Below, in pieces: positions 46,025-58,263 of a DNA stretch of 64,000 nucleotides. Source of the stretch: Lomentospora prolificans (Eukaryota > Ascomycota > Sordariomycetes > Microascales > Microascaceae); assembly GCA_029532625.1 (NCBI GenBank), contig JARFXM010000005.1, forward strand, positions 1,674,001 through 1,738,000, read 5' to 3'. Within the stretch, counting starts at the first letter, position 1. Every line of letters starts with the position of its first letter. Both the position numbers and the translations under genes were made by a program. The notes beneath the pieces were generated by a model. It was given only the letters and a program-made list of their open reading frames with translations, did not search any database and was not told where the DNA came from.

Positions 46025-49000
46025 ACAACATTGAACGAGGCAAATCTGCCTGTTTACCCTTTAACGATCTCTTTTGCCCTCGTCGATTATCCTTCTCCAT
46101 CATCTTCCACTTCACTCAACCCACCCCTAGCTCACCTTGCCCTGAATCGGACGGCCGCTCTCTCGTCAAAGCAATGGAACCAACCGTCGCATCACCACCA
46201 CCACCACCACGGGAAAGGGAGACGAGACAAACCCTCATGAGCATGGATGGGAGGGAACATTGGACATGATTTCCTGCCGCCTTCCATCAGTCAGAGCATT
46301 GGCATCCCTTAAAACCCTCGACGGCTGGCTATTACCAAATCGCGCATACTATCCCTACCGCTCCCCCCACACCCCATAACCCGACAAAGGTGGCCATCAT
46401 CTTTTTGCACTGGAGAAAACGAGAGGAGAGGCGACAGCACACTGACGACAGGTGCGAAGCTCAAGCAACTCGCCCGCCTCTCGGGGTTGAATGGCTGACC
46501 GGATAGATCCTCCCGCCCAAAAACACTACAGGAAGTCTTCAGCCCCCTGGACAGAATATGACTACATTTGCGATATATTACAGCCCGCCGATCCGTCCCT
46601 CAGCCCTCCTCCTGACTGGGACTCAAAAGGGCCGTTTTGCTTTTCTTTTTTTTCGTTGCTTATCAGGGTCGTAACATCTGTTCACCGCCTCTACCTCTCA
46701 CATTTTTGCGGCTGGAACCATCTCCTGTTCTAGCTTCGTTTCTATCATCGAGTCGCTCGGTCCTGGCCCCCAGACACTAATAAAGCAGCAGCAAGGGGGG
46801 AAGAGCTAGCCCATCCTCCTCTAATATAGTAATAAACTTGACCGACGCAAAATCAAGTGAGCGAGCCCCAGAGTATTACCTGATCGGCGCGCTGTAATCA
46901 CGCTGCTTGCGCGGGTCAAAGCCCAGGGAGCCTCATCGTGTCACTGGCATCGGCCCCAACTTCCGAGGACAGCCACACCGTCGTCCAAGAATTTGTTTTG
47001 AGTTTTACTTTTTTTTTTTTCCAACACCTATGTAACCTGTACCTGCGATCTTACTTCGTACATTCTACTGAGTAGATCCCTACCCTGATTATTCCTTCCA
47101 GAAGGCCTTTGATGTGTGACGCCAGCCAGGAGTGGGAAGGAGCCCCACTGTTTTTACCCAAAGGCATGGATCAACCTCCATTTGAACACTCACAGCTGGC
47201 AGAGGATTCCACACTAAGGACTCGTGGCCGACTAGGATTTCCAACGTTTCCAATTATCTTGCACTTTGTTGGTAACAGAGAACATCCCTGACACGCCGGG
47301 ACTTTGGGGAAGCGATCCCGAAGAATTAGTTCGATTTACTACCTTCGTACAGTAGTAGTCTTTCGTGCAATTTTGCTCGAGATTGCCCGAGACAACGTTG
47401 GAAGTATTCTATTCTATTACACTGCACTACGATATGTAGATCGCCCCTTGTTGGCATCGCTGCACGCCTAGGTGGACATCCCTTCTACTCAAAGAGGCAG
47501 GTGCGTCAAATCCTCGAACTAACAGGGTACCGAACCGTCCTCGAGGCTCAAACTTTGAACCTGGCGGGCAACCATGGCGCGCCCTTCTACCCAACGTTCT
47601 CCACGGGCTACCAGTTCGCCAGGAACATACACTCGCTTTTTTTTTTTTTTTGGCGCTTTGAAGTTTGTTGGGGGGAGGCTGGGCTCCCCTGTTCGCCCTC
47701 GAAAAGGCATGAAAGGGCATGAGGGAGGCGCCGAAATAGCGTGGTTCTTACTTTTTCTCGTCGAATATCCTTTTCTAGTCCTGCTCCGACATCTGCTACT
47801 TCGTACATGCATTCGCACATGCGTCCAATGCAGGTTCCTCTTGCCGTTTGCTGCATTTGGGAATACATGTGGTGAGGTTGCATCCTGCTGGAATCCATGT
47901 GCCGGCTTGATAATTTGGAACAGTCTGTCTGACTTTGTACACAAATTTCCCTTGCCAGCTACACCGCCAGCGTTCCAGAGGGCTAGTGGAATCAATGTAC
48001 TTGAAAGCTGGCTGTAGCTGGCTGTACAAGCTGGCTCAGCAGCTGGCAAGCTCCATTAATGGACTTCCAATTTTCGTTTTCCCCATAATTTTTAACCTCA
48101 CTCTGCATCTTCATCGCTCACGTCCCGTGCTCCCACTCGTCGTGCGTGTCGTCCAGCGGAGAACTAGGGCGACACTAATCAATTCCATTGTATCAATCAA
48201 TGTATTATTCCTAAACCCTTTTTCCCGTGGCACGGTTCCGGCTCAGTTACACAACGAGCCGCCCCCAATGCACAGCACATACCGAACCAACATCACCTGC
48301 GCCCTCTTGCTTCGCTTCTCCGCCAACAGAAGAAAAAGAAGCAAGGGAAGAATTCCCTCTTTCGGCCCGTCGTGGCCCATGCGCTTTCCTAACTCTGTCA
48401 TCTCGCATTCCTAAATAGGAATCTCGCACGTGTCTGGATAAACGGGAAAAGGGCATCAAGCGAATGAAACCCATTCGCTTGATCTACGCTTGACTGCAAC
48501 CCGTTCGTCTGAAGAAAAGAGGACGAATTTTTAAAAAGGAAAAGAGTAGAGAAAGCGCATAGTCTCCAGTTCAGCAACAGTGTAGTATTACAGCAGCGTC
48601 GAAACGAAGGGCTCTTGAGGTTCCGGCACTTACTGCGGGAACCAGCAGCTGCATAGAACCGTCGGAGAGCCAAAAGAGAAGAGCGAAACGAACGCTGGCG
48701 TTCAGATAATCTGATTTGCGGGAGCCACGGGTGCGGTAGTATTACACCAAGGTGAATCCCATGGTTCTGTTAAAATGGGCAATAAGACGGCCCAACCCAA
48801 TATATTATTGTCCGAGCGAAGCTGATGGTTTGCTGCACTGACCTTCGTTTCTTTCTGCTTGTAGCCTTCGTGTATCTAAGAGGCTGAATGTCGTGGTATT
48901 TCAACCTTGGCGCAGGAGGGCTGAGGATATCCTGTCATACCAGATGGAACTGTGACAAGCCGACTGTCGCAATCTCAAACGTACGCGCTTTCTATTATTA

Positions 49001-51860
49001 CACGCGGTGTCTAAAAATATGAACCTGTCGAGCAAACATCGATATTACTGATACCAGCCGTGGCTGTTGGAAGATGGAAAGATGGAAAACTAGGTAGTTG
49101 TGAGCGCCAAACTTGTCAGAGCAACAATATAATCTTGGCTCTTCCTTAGCTGCTTCTCGTCTAGGTGGATAATAGCGAGATATACGCGTGAAAGCATCGT
49201 CTTAGTATTATCCTTTGCATCTATTCGCGTAGAAATATATCTGGTGCCCCCTCTGGGCCGCCTTAGTCTAAACTTTGTGAGATCGTGCTTCAGCGCCTTG
49301 GCCATCTTTCGCCGGAAAGGCCATCAATCCTCTCCTATGTGACTTACTCACGGATTTTCAACACGCCATCTATTCCCTTCCGTCATCGTTTTCCGCCATA
49401 TAAGTTTATATACGTCTCGATGATCGGTTCCACTATGACCGCGGGCAAGTACGTTCTTTTAATACTGGAACCCATGGTGGCCCTTTGTGTCTTTGATCTC
49501 GGGATACAGAAGCCCCCAATCACCGTGCTGGCCGGTCCCCGACTACCCAAGAGCCTTCGGTGCTGTTCTGTGTTCAAGCCTCGTCTGCGAGTTCGTCTCT
49601 AGACACTATTGCCGTACGCCCGAGGTTTCGCGGGGCGTCCCCGCAGATACACCGCGGCCATCTTGGATTTCCCTCTTTTCTTCCTCCTCTATATAGTCTG
49701 AATCTCTGAGGAACTCGAAGAGATTTTGGACTTCACTGCCTCATGGTAGAGGGTGCAATTTGGGGGGCGGCCAAATTGCCTCCATCTAAAGAGAAACGCC
49801 ACCCGGACTGCCCTTGGCCCGCGACGGCCAAAGTGAGAACTCGAGTGCTCCTGCCTCCGCGAGTCCAAGTAGGTTACACGCAGAAACGACAAACCCAGGG
49901 AAGATGATAGACTCGCCTCCAGGGCCATGTCCTTCTTAACTCTGAGGTCGCAGATATCACAACGCAGAGATGAGGCCATCCAAGGCTTGTATATTTTCAT
50001 GTATATAGCGGGATCTGGGGAATCCTTCCGTTAAGGTTTCTTTACTATCGCCTACGGGGACAAGTGTATACAACAAAATATGATCAGGGCCAGCTGGTAG
50101 GTAAAAGCGATCACGACTGGGAGATATCGGGTGGTGGAGAACGCCGTCAGAAATGATGAGAAACAAATGCCAGCAGCTTGTAACCATGTTCAATCCACAT
50201 ATTTTCTAGCCCAGGGCGACAATTAATGTATTCAACTCCCTTGTCCCCGAAACCAGGTCGCCTCGGATCTTAAGATGAGACACAAGCCAGTCCACGCTCC
50301 GCATCTTCACTGCCGATGTAAGTCGTCACCTCCATCCCTCCACACTTCTCCAACCTCGTTACCCGTCAAACGATGCATATGTCGTCGAAAAGAGCCTCCC
50401 GGCCCGAAATGCAACATTCACCCACCACCACCCCCATCACTCTCCCTTTTAGCCGTTGCGGACCGCCCGCCGTTTCTGCCACCAAGTCCGCACCTATGGT
50501 TCAGAGTGAAAGGAGAAGGAGAAAAATAAATGGAATGGACCAACCCTAACTGATCTGCTTAATAGTTCTCACTCTCCTTTCAACCCTTATACTCCGTAAA
50601 TCATTCTGTTCCGGAGCGGTTTCGAGATAGGCTGGTGGTCCTTTGTCGCTGGTCTCCACCAGCCTTATACAGCCATAGTAATAGAGAGATTGCGGTTCAT
50701 CCCATCTTTTCGAATTCTGCCGCGGGATATTAAGATTGATTCGTTCTCTCGCCGACATTCGCCGGTTCTGCGCCCCGGGAGCGTAACCAAACTTGCATTC
50801 TATACTAGGTGATGTGGTATTTGAGCTCCGGAGAACCCCGTAGCACGCATCAAATATTAGTGGCCCTGCCAGCGCCCTCTTTCCTTCGCTTGGACTTCCC
50901 TATTTTGTCGCCATTACAGAGAAATTACTCTGTCCTTCTCCGGGTTTACGTGGCCGACACCCTTTGAAGCCGCGGTAAAAGGTCGCAAGCCTGATAGATA
51001 GACTGCTTCCGAGTTCCCGCGTACATAGACGTATATCCGTGCTTGGATGAAGAAGAGCCGTCAGTGCTAGTTTGGTTTGTAGGCACGAACTACCGGCACA
51101 CCGCTTCTCGGCCAACACGTAAAGCGTATCTTCCACCTATAAGCATTCTCCCCGAACTTGAAACCTCATTTCCCTTGCCGAGTTGGAGCACGGGGCCAGG
51201 AACTTGGACGGGAACGTCAAACTGTTTTTTTTTTCTTTTTCCCGCAAGTTCCCCGCTGTCGTCATGGTCAACAGCTAAAGTGCTCTGTCCGTAGTTTTTG
51301 ATGAGAGCACCAAAAACGGTCCCTATGAGCTTAACCGCACCTCTTCCATCGGCTAGGACCCCGTCTCCGTCCCGAAGGTTAAACATCAGCTCTCACACCC
51401 TCTCCGACGTTTGCATTTTTTGAAGTTTCCTTCCCTCAGCCGAGATATCTCACTCCTTCACGAACCACATACCCACCACCTTCTGGAAAAAAAGAATAAA
51501 AAGAGGAAATAGGGCAGTAGAGTGTATAGTTGGACGTGTGTGCAAAGAAGCCCACCCCGCCAAGTTTCAGAAGTCTGCTGTTCATCACGCGGCCAAACCG
51601 CCCTCTCCCCCCCCCCCCCTCCTTTTTTTTTTTTTCTTGCGGAATCCTTGTCCATGCTGTCTTCTCCATCCTGATATTCCTCTCTTCTATTTTGACCCAC
51701 GGACGGGATTTTGTGGAGATGAGAGGGACTATGAACGGCATGGCATGTACACAGTGGACTGTGGACTTGTTCCATATTTTCAGTGAAGGGGACTCCGTCG
51801 TAATAAGAACAGCGGAAGGGCGGGAAGAGCCTGAGGAAAGGGTGTGGTGAGAGGGGAGAC

Positions 51861-51890
51861 GGATGTAAGTAAGACGGGTGTAAGTAAGAC
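51861..51890. repeat. Two tandem 15-bp units
   Basis: GGATGTAAGTAAGAC is followed directly by GGGTGTAAGTAAGAC, one mismatch. It is non-coding. Confidence 0.9.
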
Positions 51891-52792
51891 GGATCGTGAT
51901 ACGGCAGGGGACAAGGGTAGGAGGATCTAACGTCATTATGCATGGCACTGGTCAGTCGACGGCACAAGCCCGTAGAAGTTACCAGATAACGCGGAATCGA
52001 GCCATCACCATCACATATTAATGCTTATCTTAGTGCTATTCCAGGTCCTATCAACCAGCGGAACAAGCCGCCGTCGGAGTCCTATCAACCTATAGCTGTC
52101 TTGTCATTGAACAGGAGTGAGTACGCTCAGTCGATGAACCGATCTGCTCCCCTCCTACAAGCCATGGATTTATGCGTAGAAGCAAACTATAACATGCCAT
52201 TAGTAACACCACTCGCCGCCATCGACATCGTCATTGCCTCCCTGGAGCCTGACTGGATAGCATGCTACCATTCAGACATCTCGAGCCCCATTAGATCTTT
52301 ATTTCACAGTCAGATTCTTAGTGCGCAGCTTGAAAGCAAAGAAAAAGGATGTGATAGATATGCCTATGTTGTCTTGAACAATGCTCTCTCCCCCTGTCAT
52401 AAACTCTCGAACCTGGACCTGTGAATTTTCGCTAGTACAAAAGTTTCAAAGTCTCCGAACGCCATGCCCTTGAATGATACCTGTAGCTCGATAACGCTAT
52501 TCCTCCTCCTCTGTATAACTATAACCCGAGGAGGCCCATTCACACTCTATGCCCTAAATTCCCGAGTCTAAAACCCCTTGGTACTAAAGAGAAAAAAGGA
52601 AAAACGAGGCAATCATACCCAATGGCGAAAGCCCAGCCAAAGCAAAAGAAAGTTCTGAAAATAGTACACAAAGAAGAAAGCAGTATCAGATAACGTAGCG
52701 TAATCCTCATGCCATAATGTATGCCATCCCTGGAACACCCGTGCTCTTAAAGAAGTATATCGGTGCTGGTACGTGCCATAGTAAATGTCATC

Positions 52793-52800
<8 letters not shown>

Positions 52801-52836
<36 letters not shown>
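52801..52836. repeat. (CT)18 microsatellite
   Basis: Eighteen perfect CT units end 24 bp downstream of the tyrosine phosphatase stop codon (stop at 52861-52863 on the minus strand), so the repeat, read as GA, would fall in its 3' UTR. Confidence 0.97.
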
Positions 52837-52837
<1 letters not shown>

Positions 52838-52860
52838 GTGCATGGCTGTTCTGTGAATGC

Positions 52861-54497
52861 TCAGCCGCTGCTGTACGTATCCGGCACCGACACCTCAAGC
52901 CTCTTGGGTGCTGGCTCAGGATCATACTCGCCTTCTGTAACGTCCCTATATTTGTCAAGCCACAGCTTTCTCATGACCCTGTAAATGAAGAGAAATTGGG
53001 TCTCTGCCTGCACCATGGACTTGCGCTGCTCACGTAGCAGATCAACAACCCTGAAGATGTAATCTGGCTCGTCCGCTGCCTCAGCGTCATAGCGCGCCAG
53101 GTATCCAGCTTCAAGCTCCCGCATAAGGTGTTCGAGCGCAATGAAGGTGCCGGTGCGGCCAACACCCGCACTGCAGTGAATAATGCGTGGTTGGTCCTCG
53201 GTATTGTACTCCCGCGACAGGCGCATGAGCTCAAAGAAGCTGTCAAGGTGTTCGATGGCTGGGACGCCAAAGTCGGGCCACCTGGTGTAGAGAAGGTGCC
53301 ATATTACGCGGTCTTCTTCCTCACCGCCGACGCGAAGTATCATTTTAGTTACTTCAATATCGCCATCGGCAAGTGTTTTCATCTCCTTGAACGTTAGGTC
53401 AGCCGTCCAGCCATCTTGCCAGACGTCCTTTTCGTTGAGTTTCCAAGTGAGCTCAACCTCGGGCTGCGGAAAGTATGGGAAACACTTTTGGGCGCCATTC
53501 TCCACCATATTAGTGAGCTGCACAATAACAGCCGTGGTACCGAGCTGTTCGGCCACCATGCGCCAAACATAATCGATGGATTGAGGCGTGGGCCCCTGCA
53601 TGGCGATGTAACGAAGAGGGGGCAGGTCAAGGTCGGACGAGGATTCCAGAACGATGGGCGAGGCATTAACGTAGTCGAGGGCACCTTCTGCGACAAGCAG
53701 CTTGACGCGGTTGTGGCTCCAAGGCTTGACGTTATAATAGCGGTCCATGCCGATCCGGCGCAAGTCAGGTTGGGAGCTGGGGCTCGATCGGGGAGAGTCG
53801 ATATTTTCGAGCATACAACCTCCAAAGGCAACGCGCTTCCGTTCGTTCCACGTAATTTCTTGAAATTTATTTGCTAGGTCTGCGGAGTACGGTTAGCCGG
53901 CGACCAAAATACCCAAGTTTACTGGAAGTTAAAACAACATACCTATTTCGGAATGAGTCAAGAAGAAGGGGATCACAGGTTTCGTCGGATCCATTTCGTC
54001 GCTAGATTCAGGCTCCACAGATTCAGGCTTGCTTTTTGCCGTCTGAGACCTGCTGCTTTCTGCGTCGTCTATGACGGTGATCTCATCACCGTCGATCATC
54101 AATGTCGGGGTCGGGGTGCGGTTTTTTTTATTCTCCTGCTCTGCCGTCTTGGGTATCTCCTTCGAAGCTTCTTTTTGTTTCTCCCTCTTCTTCTTATCTT
54201 CTGGTGACCGAGACAGAACGCGCTCAACATCGTGAGTCACCACCGTGGGAGGGGGGGATGTGGGTAGGCAGGCCGGCGAGGGAGACCGTTGTCGCTTATG
54301 GGGGCTGCGTAGGTGCAGGCCCTTGAGCCCCGCCACCTTGAGAAACTTTTCAGTCTTGGGCGTCGTCGTGGCCGTCGCGGAAATGCTCAGCGGCGCGGGC
54401 GCAGGGGGGGAGTCATGTCGCGGTCATTAACAGACTTTGCGTCGGTCTTGATGGTCGGATGCTTAGGACGGCGGCGGAAGCGGGGCATGCGATCCAT
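52861..54497 (-). CDS. Protein tyrosine phosphatase, classical PTP domain (frame problem near the N-terminus)
   Basis: The gene starts at ATG 54497 (MDRMPRFRRRPKHP) in a good context. Exon 54497-53943 ends at a GTATGT donor; the last exon is 53879-52861. After a basic and Ser/Pro/Glu-rich N-terminal region, the catalytic domain shows NRVKLL, YVNASPI, YIAMQGPTP, FWRMV-like WRMVAEQ, VIWHLLYTRWPDFGVP and the P-loop IIHCSAGVGRTGTF, with a C-terminal Q-loop QAETQFLFIYRVM. It dephosphorylates phosphotyrosine; fungal relatives act on MAP kinases or Cdc2. The exons sum to one base short of a whole frame. Either one G is missing from the run at 54404-54410, giving 524 residues, or an in-phase 50-nt intron (54435-54386, GTCTGT...GAG) restores frame with 507 residues. 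Confidence 0.88.
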
Positions 54498-57229
54498 GGT
54501 GGCGGTCAAACTTGAGAATGAGGCGGGCGAGGAAGCGGCAGGGATCGTGATCGGACAACGCGCCCTCACGAAGGGTCGAGCGCGAGGTTGGTAGGCGTTG
54601 GCGAGGTATAATAGTTGTCTCAGCAATTTAGTGGGCGAGTTGTTCCCGAATGAACAGAGCCGGGGCGAGACAGGGATTGGCGCAGGGTGGCTTTGTATAG
54701 ACTGCGCAAGTCGCCACAGCAAGGAGAAACGTGATCGAGACAGGAGGCGAAAACAAGACGGCGCAGGCTTATAGACGATGGAAGGCTGTCATTCGTGGTC
54801 GCATGTATTCGGCGCGTGTATTCGGCGCGTGCGTCGGTTTTTTTTGAACCGTATTGGAAGTAGGTGGAAAAAAGGGGTGGAGTGGAGGGACTCGGAGGAG
54901 ATTCGGTGCTGAGCAAATGCGAGAGGAATGGGATGAACAGGGATTCCTCGTGGGTTCTTGGGTCGGAAGCGCCAACCAGAACTTAATGCAGGGGAGGATC
55001 TATGTCTATGCTAGCCAACTGTTTGGTTTGGCGGAAGAGCATGCAGGCAGCGACCGGGAAAGCGGGATCAGCCCAAGGGCAGATGCATGCAGCAGGAGGA
55101 AGCGATGAACTGTTTGGTCAGGAAAGCAGGACGGGGAATATGAAAAGAGCAAAAGAAACCAAGTTAGAAGGTGCTCTCGTGATATTATTGACAATGCCCG
55201 CCAAGGAAGGGACGACCAGTAGCAAACCGCAGAGTGGAATGAGCTGGGGACCCGGGTCCAATTGTCTAGGGCCAACGAACTCTGAAAAGGAGGAAAGGGG
55301 GATCCAAACTGGGCAAATCCCGGAATTGACAAAAGTGATAGGCAAATGGTGAAGGGGAATAGGCGGCAAAGGAGTTGGAGGAACCTATATCTGGAGCTCT
55401 GTAACAATCCTGTTTGACACGCGGGCGAGACAGCGACGAGACGAGGGAAAAGGAGGCCTTTCGTGTTTGAGGTGCGTCGAGTCCCGCCCTTTTTTCTTAT
55501 TAACTTTTCACTCTTGACGTCTCTCCAAGGAAGGTCCTTTTACTCTCCTTGGACGGCGCCTTGAATTTCTGGGCTCCCTGGGAAATTCATTCTACCCCTG
55601 CTCCTATTAAGCCCACCGTTAGACACGACCTTTGCCTTGAATATTGTGACGCTTCCATGCAACATCAACTCTTCATATCCGACAGCCCTGGTCGTGCTAG
55701 CGCCTCGTCCGCGAGATTGCAGCGGCCGTGCTTCCGATTCCGAGCTAGCCAGGTTAAACATCCATGGCATCCTCCGAAGAAAAAAGCACGTTCTCTGTGG
55801 CTGGCTCATCCCCACGCCATTACCATGAGGGCTTGATTCAGCCAGAGAATCGAACTGAACCACGGGTTGCGCACACTTAATACTGGTGCTCCAAGTTGCC
55901 TAGCTCAAGACCGAACCCGGTGTCGTGATGCGGATCGCGCAAGCGCTCCCTTGGGGTTTATCCCAGAACATGGTAGCACGACCGTCTCCGTCTGCTTTCA
56001 AGGCCAATTCAAGAACTAGGCTATTAGTTAATAATACTTGTTTCCCCAACACTTCCGTTGCCCTCAACCTTGAGCCCGTCTGCTTCATTGACTCCTACGA
56101 AGTATTAGTGCGCCACGCTAGAATAGCTCTAGCTAGTGTAGCCCTCGGCTGCCTGGTAAGCCTAAACCCCGTCGGACCAGCAAGCGACTAATAATAAACA
56201 TGTTGCTCTCTCCTCACCCCATCCCCTTCTCCGTGGCTCCCAGGGGTTTGGTGCCCCTTGTTAACTTTTACAGGCCTCTTTCTCCCAATGCCACCTGTTG
56301 CCACGCTTCTGCCCTGGTCTCCTGTCCGGTTGGCTGGTTTTCGGCTCCGTCTAGGACAGGGAACCTTGCAAATGACCCACGTCGGACTCGTCAACCTTCC
56401 CGAGCTTTCCAGGATACGCCTGACAAGACGCGGACCCCGACCTAGAGCTTGATTGGACATGCGACAATCTGGCACAGAGATTTGAGGGCACACAAGGACG
56501 AGGCTTCAAGCCTCCACCCTCCCCCTCATCCTCCATATTCATTGATCAACCGTATTGAAAGAGGTAGAGAAGCGGGCGAATTCAGACTGGTAGCTTCCTG
56601 CGACGACTTTATTGAGAATTCCCGGCGACAATGCGGTTCGGATTCCCCCAACTTTTACCTCAGGCGCATGGTTGAATGCACTAACCGAACACCAGCCTAC
56701 TCAAGCTTATTTTGCGAAGTTCGCCATTTAAGGCACCATTAACGATCCGTCACGGTCATGAATTGACTTGACGTGACCTGTTCCTCTCTCTCGGAACAGT
56801 AAACTCAGGCGGTATCAACTGATGTGCACATCTGTTCAAGTCTCCCGTGCAGCGGACAAACGGCGAGACTTTTGCACCGCACTTACAAATCAAGTCGGGT
56901 TTAAGGGCCCGGTCATAAGAATTGCCAAGCATATACTTCCTGCACCAACATTCGAGATATCGCCGTTCCATGAATGCGGCCGGCATGTACAAGCTATTCA
57001 ATGGAGTAGATCTTGCTTATGCTGTCCTCTAACCCCGACTCAAAGGCAACCACTCCGCTCCGGATTGAATGGTTTATCTCCCGACTCGGAAAGCTGTTGT
57101 AAGATCAATACCTGTCGACGCCAGAAAGAATAGAACATAAATATAAATACCATCGTGACCCTTTTGAAGACTTCTCTCCATTCTACAATTTCCTGCATTC
57201 TTATGATTCTCGGGATAGGCCAGGGAAAC
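54498..57229. other. Divergent upstream region of the phosphatase and NmrA-like genes
   Basis: About 2.7 kb with no recognised gene. A plus-strand ATG frame at 55928-56191 is protein-like in composition but unidentified. A GTTCGATTC word near 55840 (minus) is not part of a foldable tRNA. Confidence 0.45.
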
Positions 57230-58263
57230 ATGTCCTCACCTTCGGCGAACGCACCTTTCCTTATCTTGGGCGGTACCGGTACCGTCGGCAGCCGTGTTGC
57301 CACCGTCCTTGAATCAACCGGGAACCAAGCTCTTGTTACCTCTCGCTCTATAGGCTCTGGCGATGACAGCGACTCAGAAAATCGGGTCAAGTTTGACTGG
57401 TTCGATAAATCGACCTATGCCAACGCCTTTTCCCATCCGTTAGCGGTGGCAGCAGGGGGCATCCGTGGGGTGTTCTTAGTGGCGCCTCCCTCCACCGATA
57501 TGGTTAATGACATGAAGGCTATCATAGATCTATCGAGGTCAAAGGGCACCCGCCGTTTTGTTCTTCTTAGCTCGACCCTCATTGAAAAGGGTAACCCGAT
57601 ACTCACGGGACAGATCCATGAGTACCTTGACCAACTTGGTGCTGCTGGAGAGGTGGAGTGGGCTGTGTTGAGGCCGAGTTGGTTTATGAGTACGCTTGTG
57701 TGGTCGGAACCTTGAAGGGGGGATTCCATGTGCTAATATAACGATCAGGCAACTTTGTCCTTCATAAACCCCGGCGCGAGGTGTCCGAGGATGGAGTAAT
57801 CATCTACTCGGCTACTGGGCAAGGGCGTATTCCGTTCGTCGCCCCGGAGGATATCGCAGAAAGTGCAGCCAAGCTCCTGGCAAGTCCTGAGCCACCCAAC
57901 GATGAATACTGTATCCTCGGTCCGGAGTCGCTCACATATGGTGAAGTTAGTGTCCCAGCTCAAGTTCACCATCTTGCTCTAAGGCGTCGTAACTAATCAC
58001 TATCCTGACAGGTGGCCGGGATTTTAGCACAAGTTCTTCAGAAGCCTGTGGTACACAAGAACGTTACGGAGGGCGAAATGGTAGGCCGATTCCAGGCCTC
58101 CGGTATTCCCGAGGAGTATTCCAAGGCACTGGGCAGAATGGAGACGTTAATCAAGGGCGGAGCGGAGGATAGGACTGGTGGGGCGGTGCTTGCGTTGACC
58201 GGGCGGCCGCCGAAGGCATTCAAGGATTGGGCAGAAGGATATAAGGCAGAACTTTTGGCCTAA
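57230..58263 (+). CDS. NmrA-like NAD(P)-binding oxidoreductase (ergot-alkaloid EasG-type family)
   Basis: Exons 57230-57689, 57749-57945 and 58012-58263 give 302 residues. The start MSSPSANAPF was chosen over an in-frame ATG 27 bp upstream because it is nearer the Rossmann fold; either is possible. The dinucleotide motif is FLILGGTGTVGSRVA (about 10-24). Later segments include GVFLVAPPSTD, RFVLLSSTL, WAVLRPSWFM, IPFVAPEDIAESAAKLL and YCILGPESLTYGE, the pattern of atypical short-chain (NmrA-type) reductases. Family members reduce small metabolites or sense NADP redox state; no substrate can be inferred. No other biosynthetic gene is nearby, so a cluster is unlikely. Introns have GTACGC and GTTAGT donors and a CTAAT branch site in the second. 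Confidence 0.85.

Larger units (their letters stand above)
40266..52860. other. 12.6-kb gene-poor region
   Basis: No protein family, long open frame, rRNA, tRNA or intact mobile element was recognised. The plus strand is purine-rich at roughly 40300-41240 and in patches to 44400, and C/T-rich at 44640-46740. Microsatellites and homopolymers are concentrated here: G12 at 42101, A15 plus (GAAA)8 at 45977-46024, (CAC)6 at 46193, C13 and T13 near 51607-51635, and (CT)18 at 52801. Several short ATG-initiated frames look protein-like (minus 50546-50758, minus 51090-51386, plus 52134-52424) but none has a recognisable domain or splice structure. Confidence 0.6.

Noticed and set aside
55830..55870. 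B-box-like GTTCGATTC on the minus strand
   Set aside because: No D arm, anticodon arm or acceptor stem can be formed around it.
57230..58263. NmrA-like gene as part of a secondary-metabolite cluster
   Set aside because: No polyketide synthase, peptide synthetase, terpene synthase, P450 or cluster regulator occurs in the window; neighbours are housekeeping genes.
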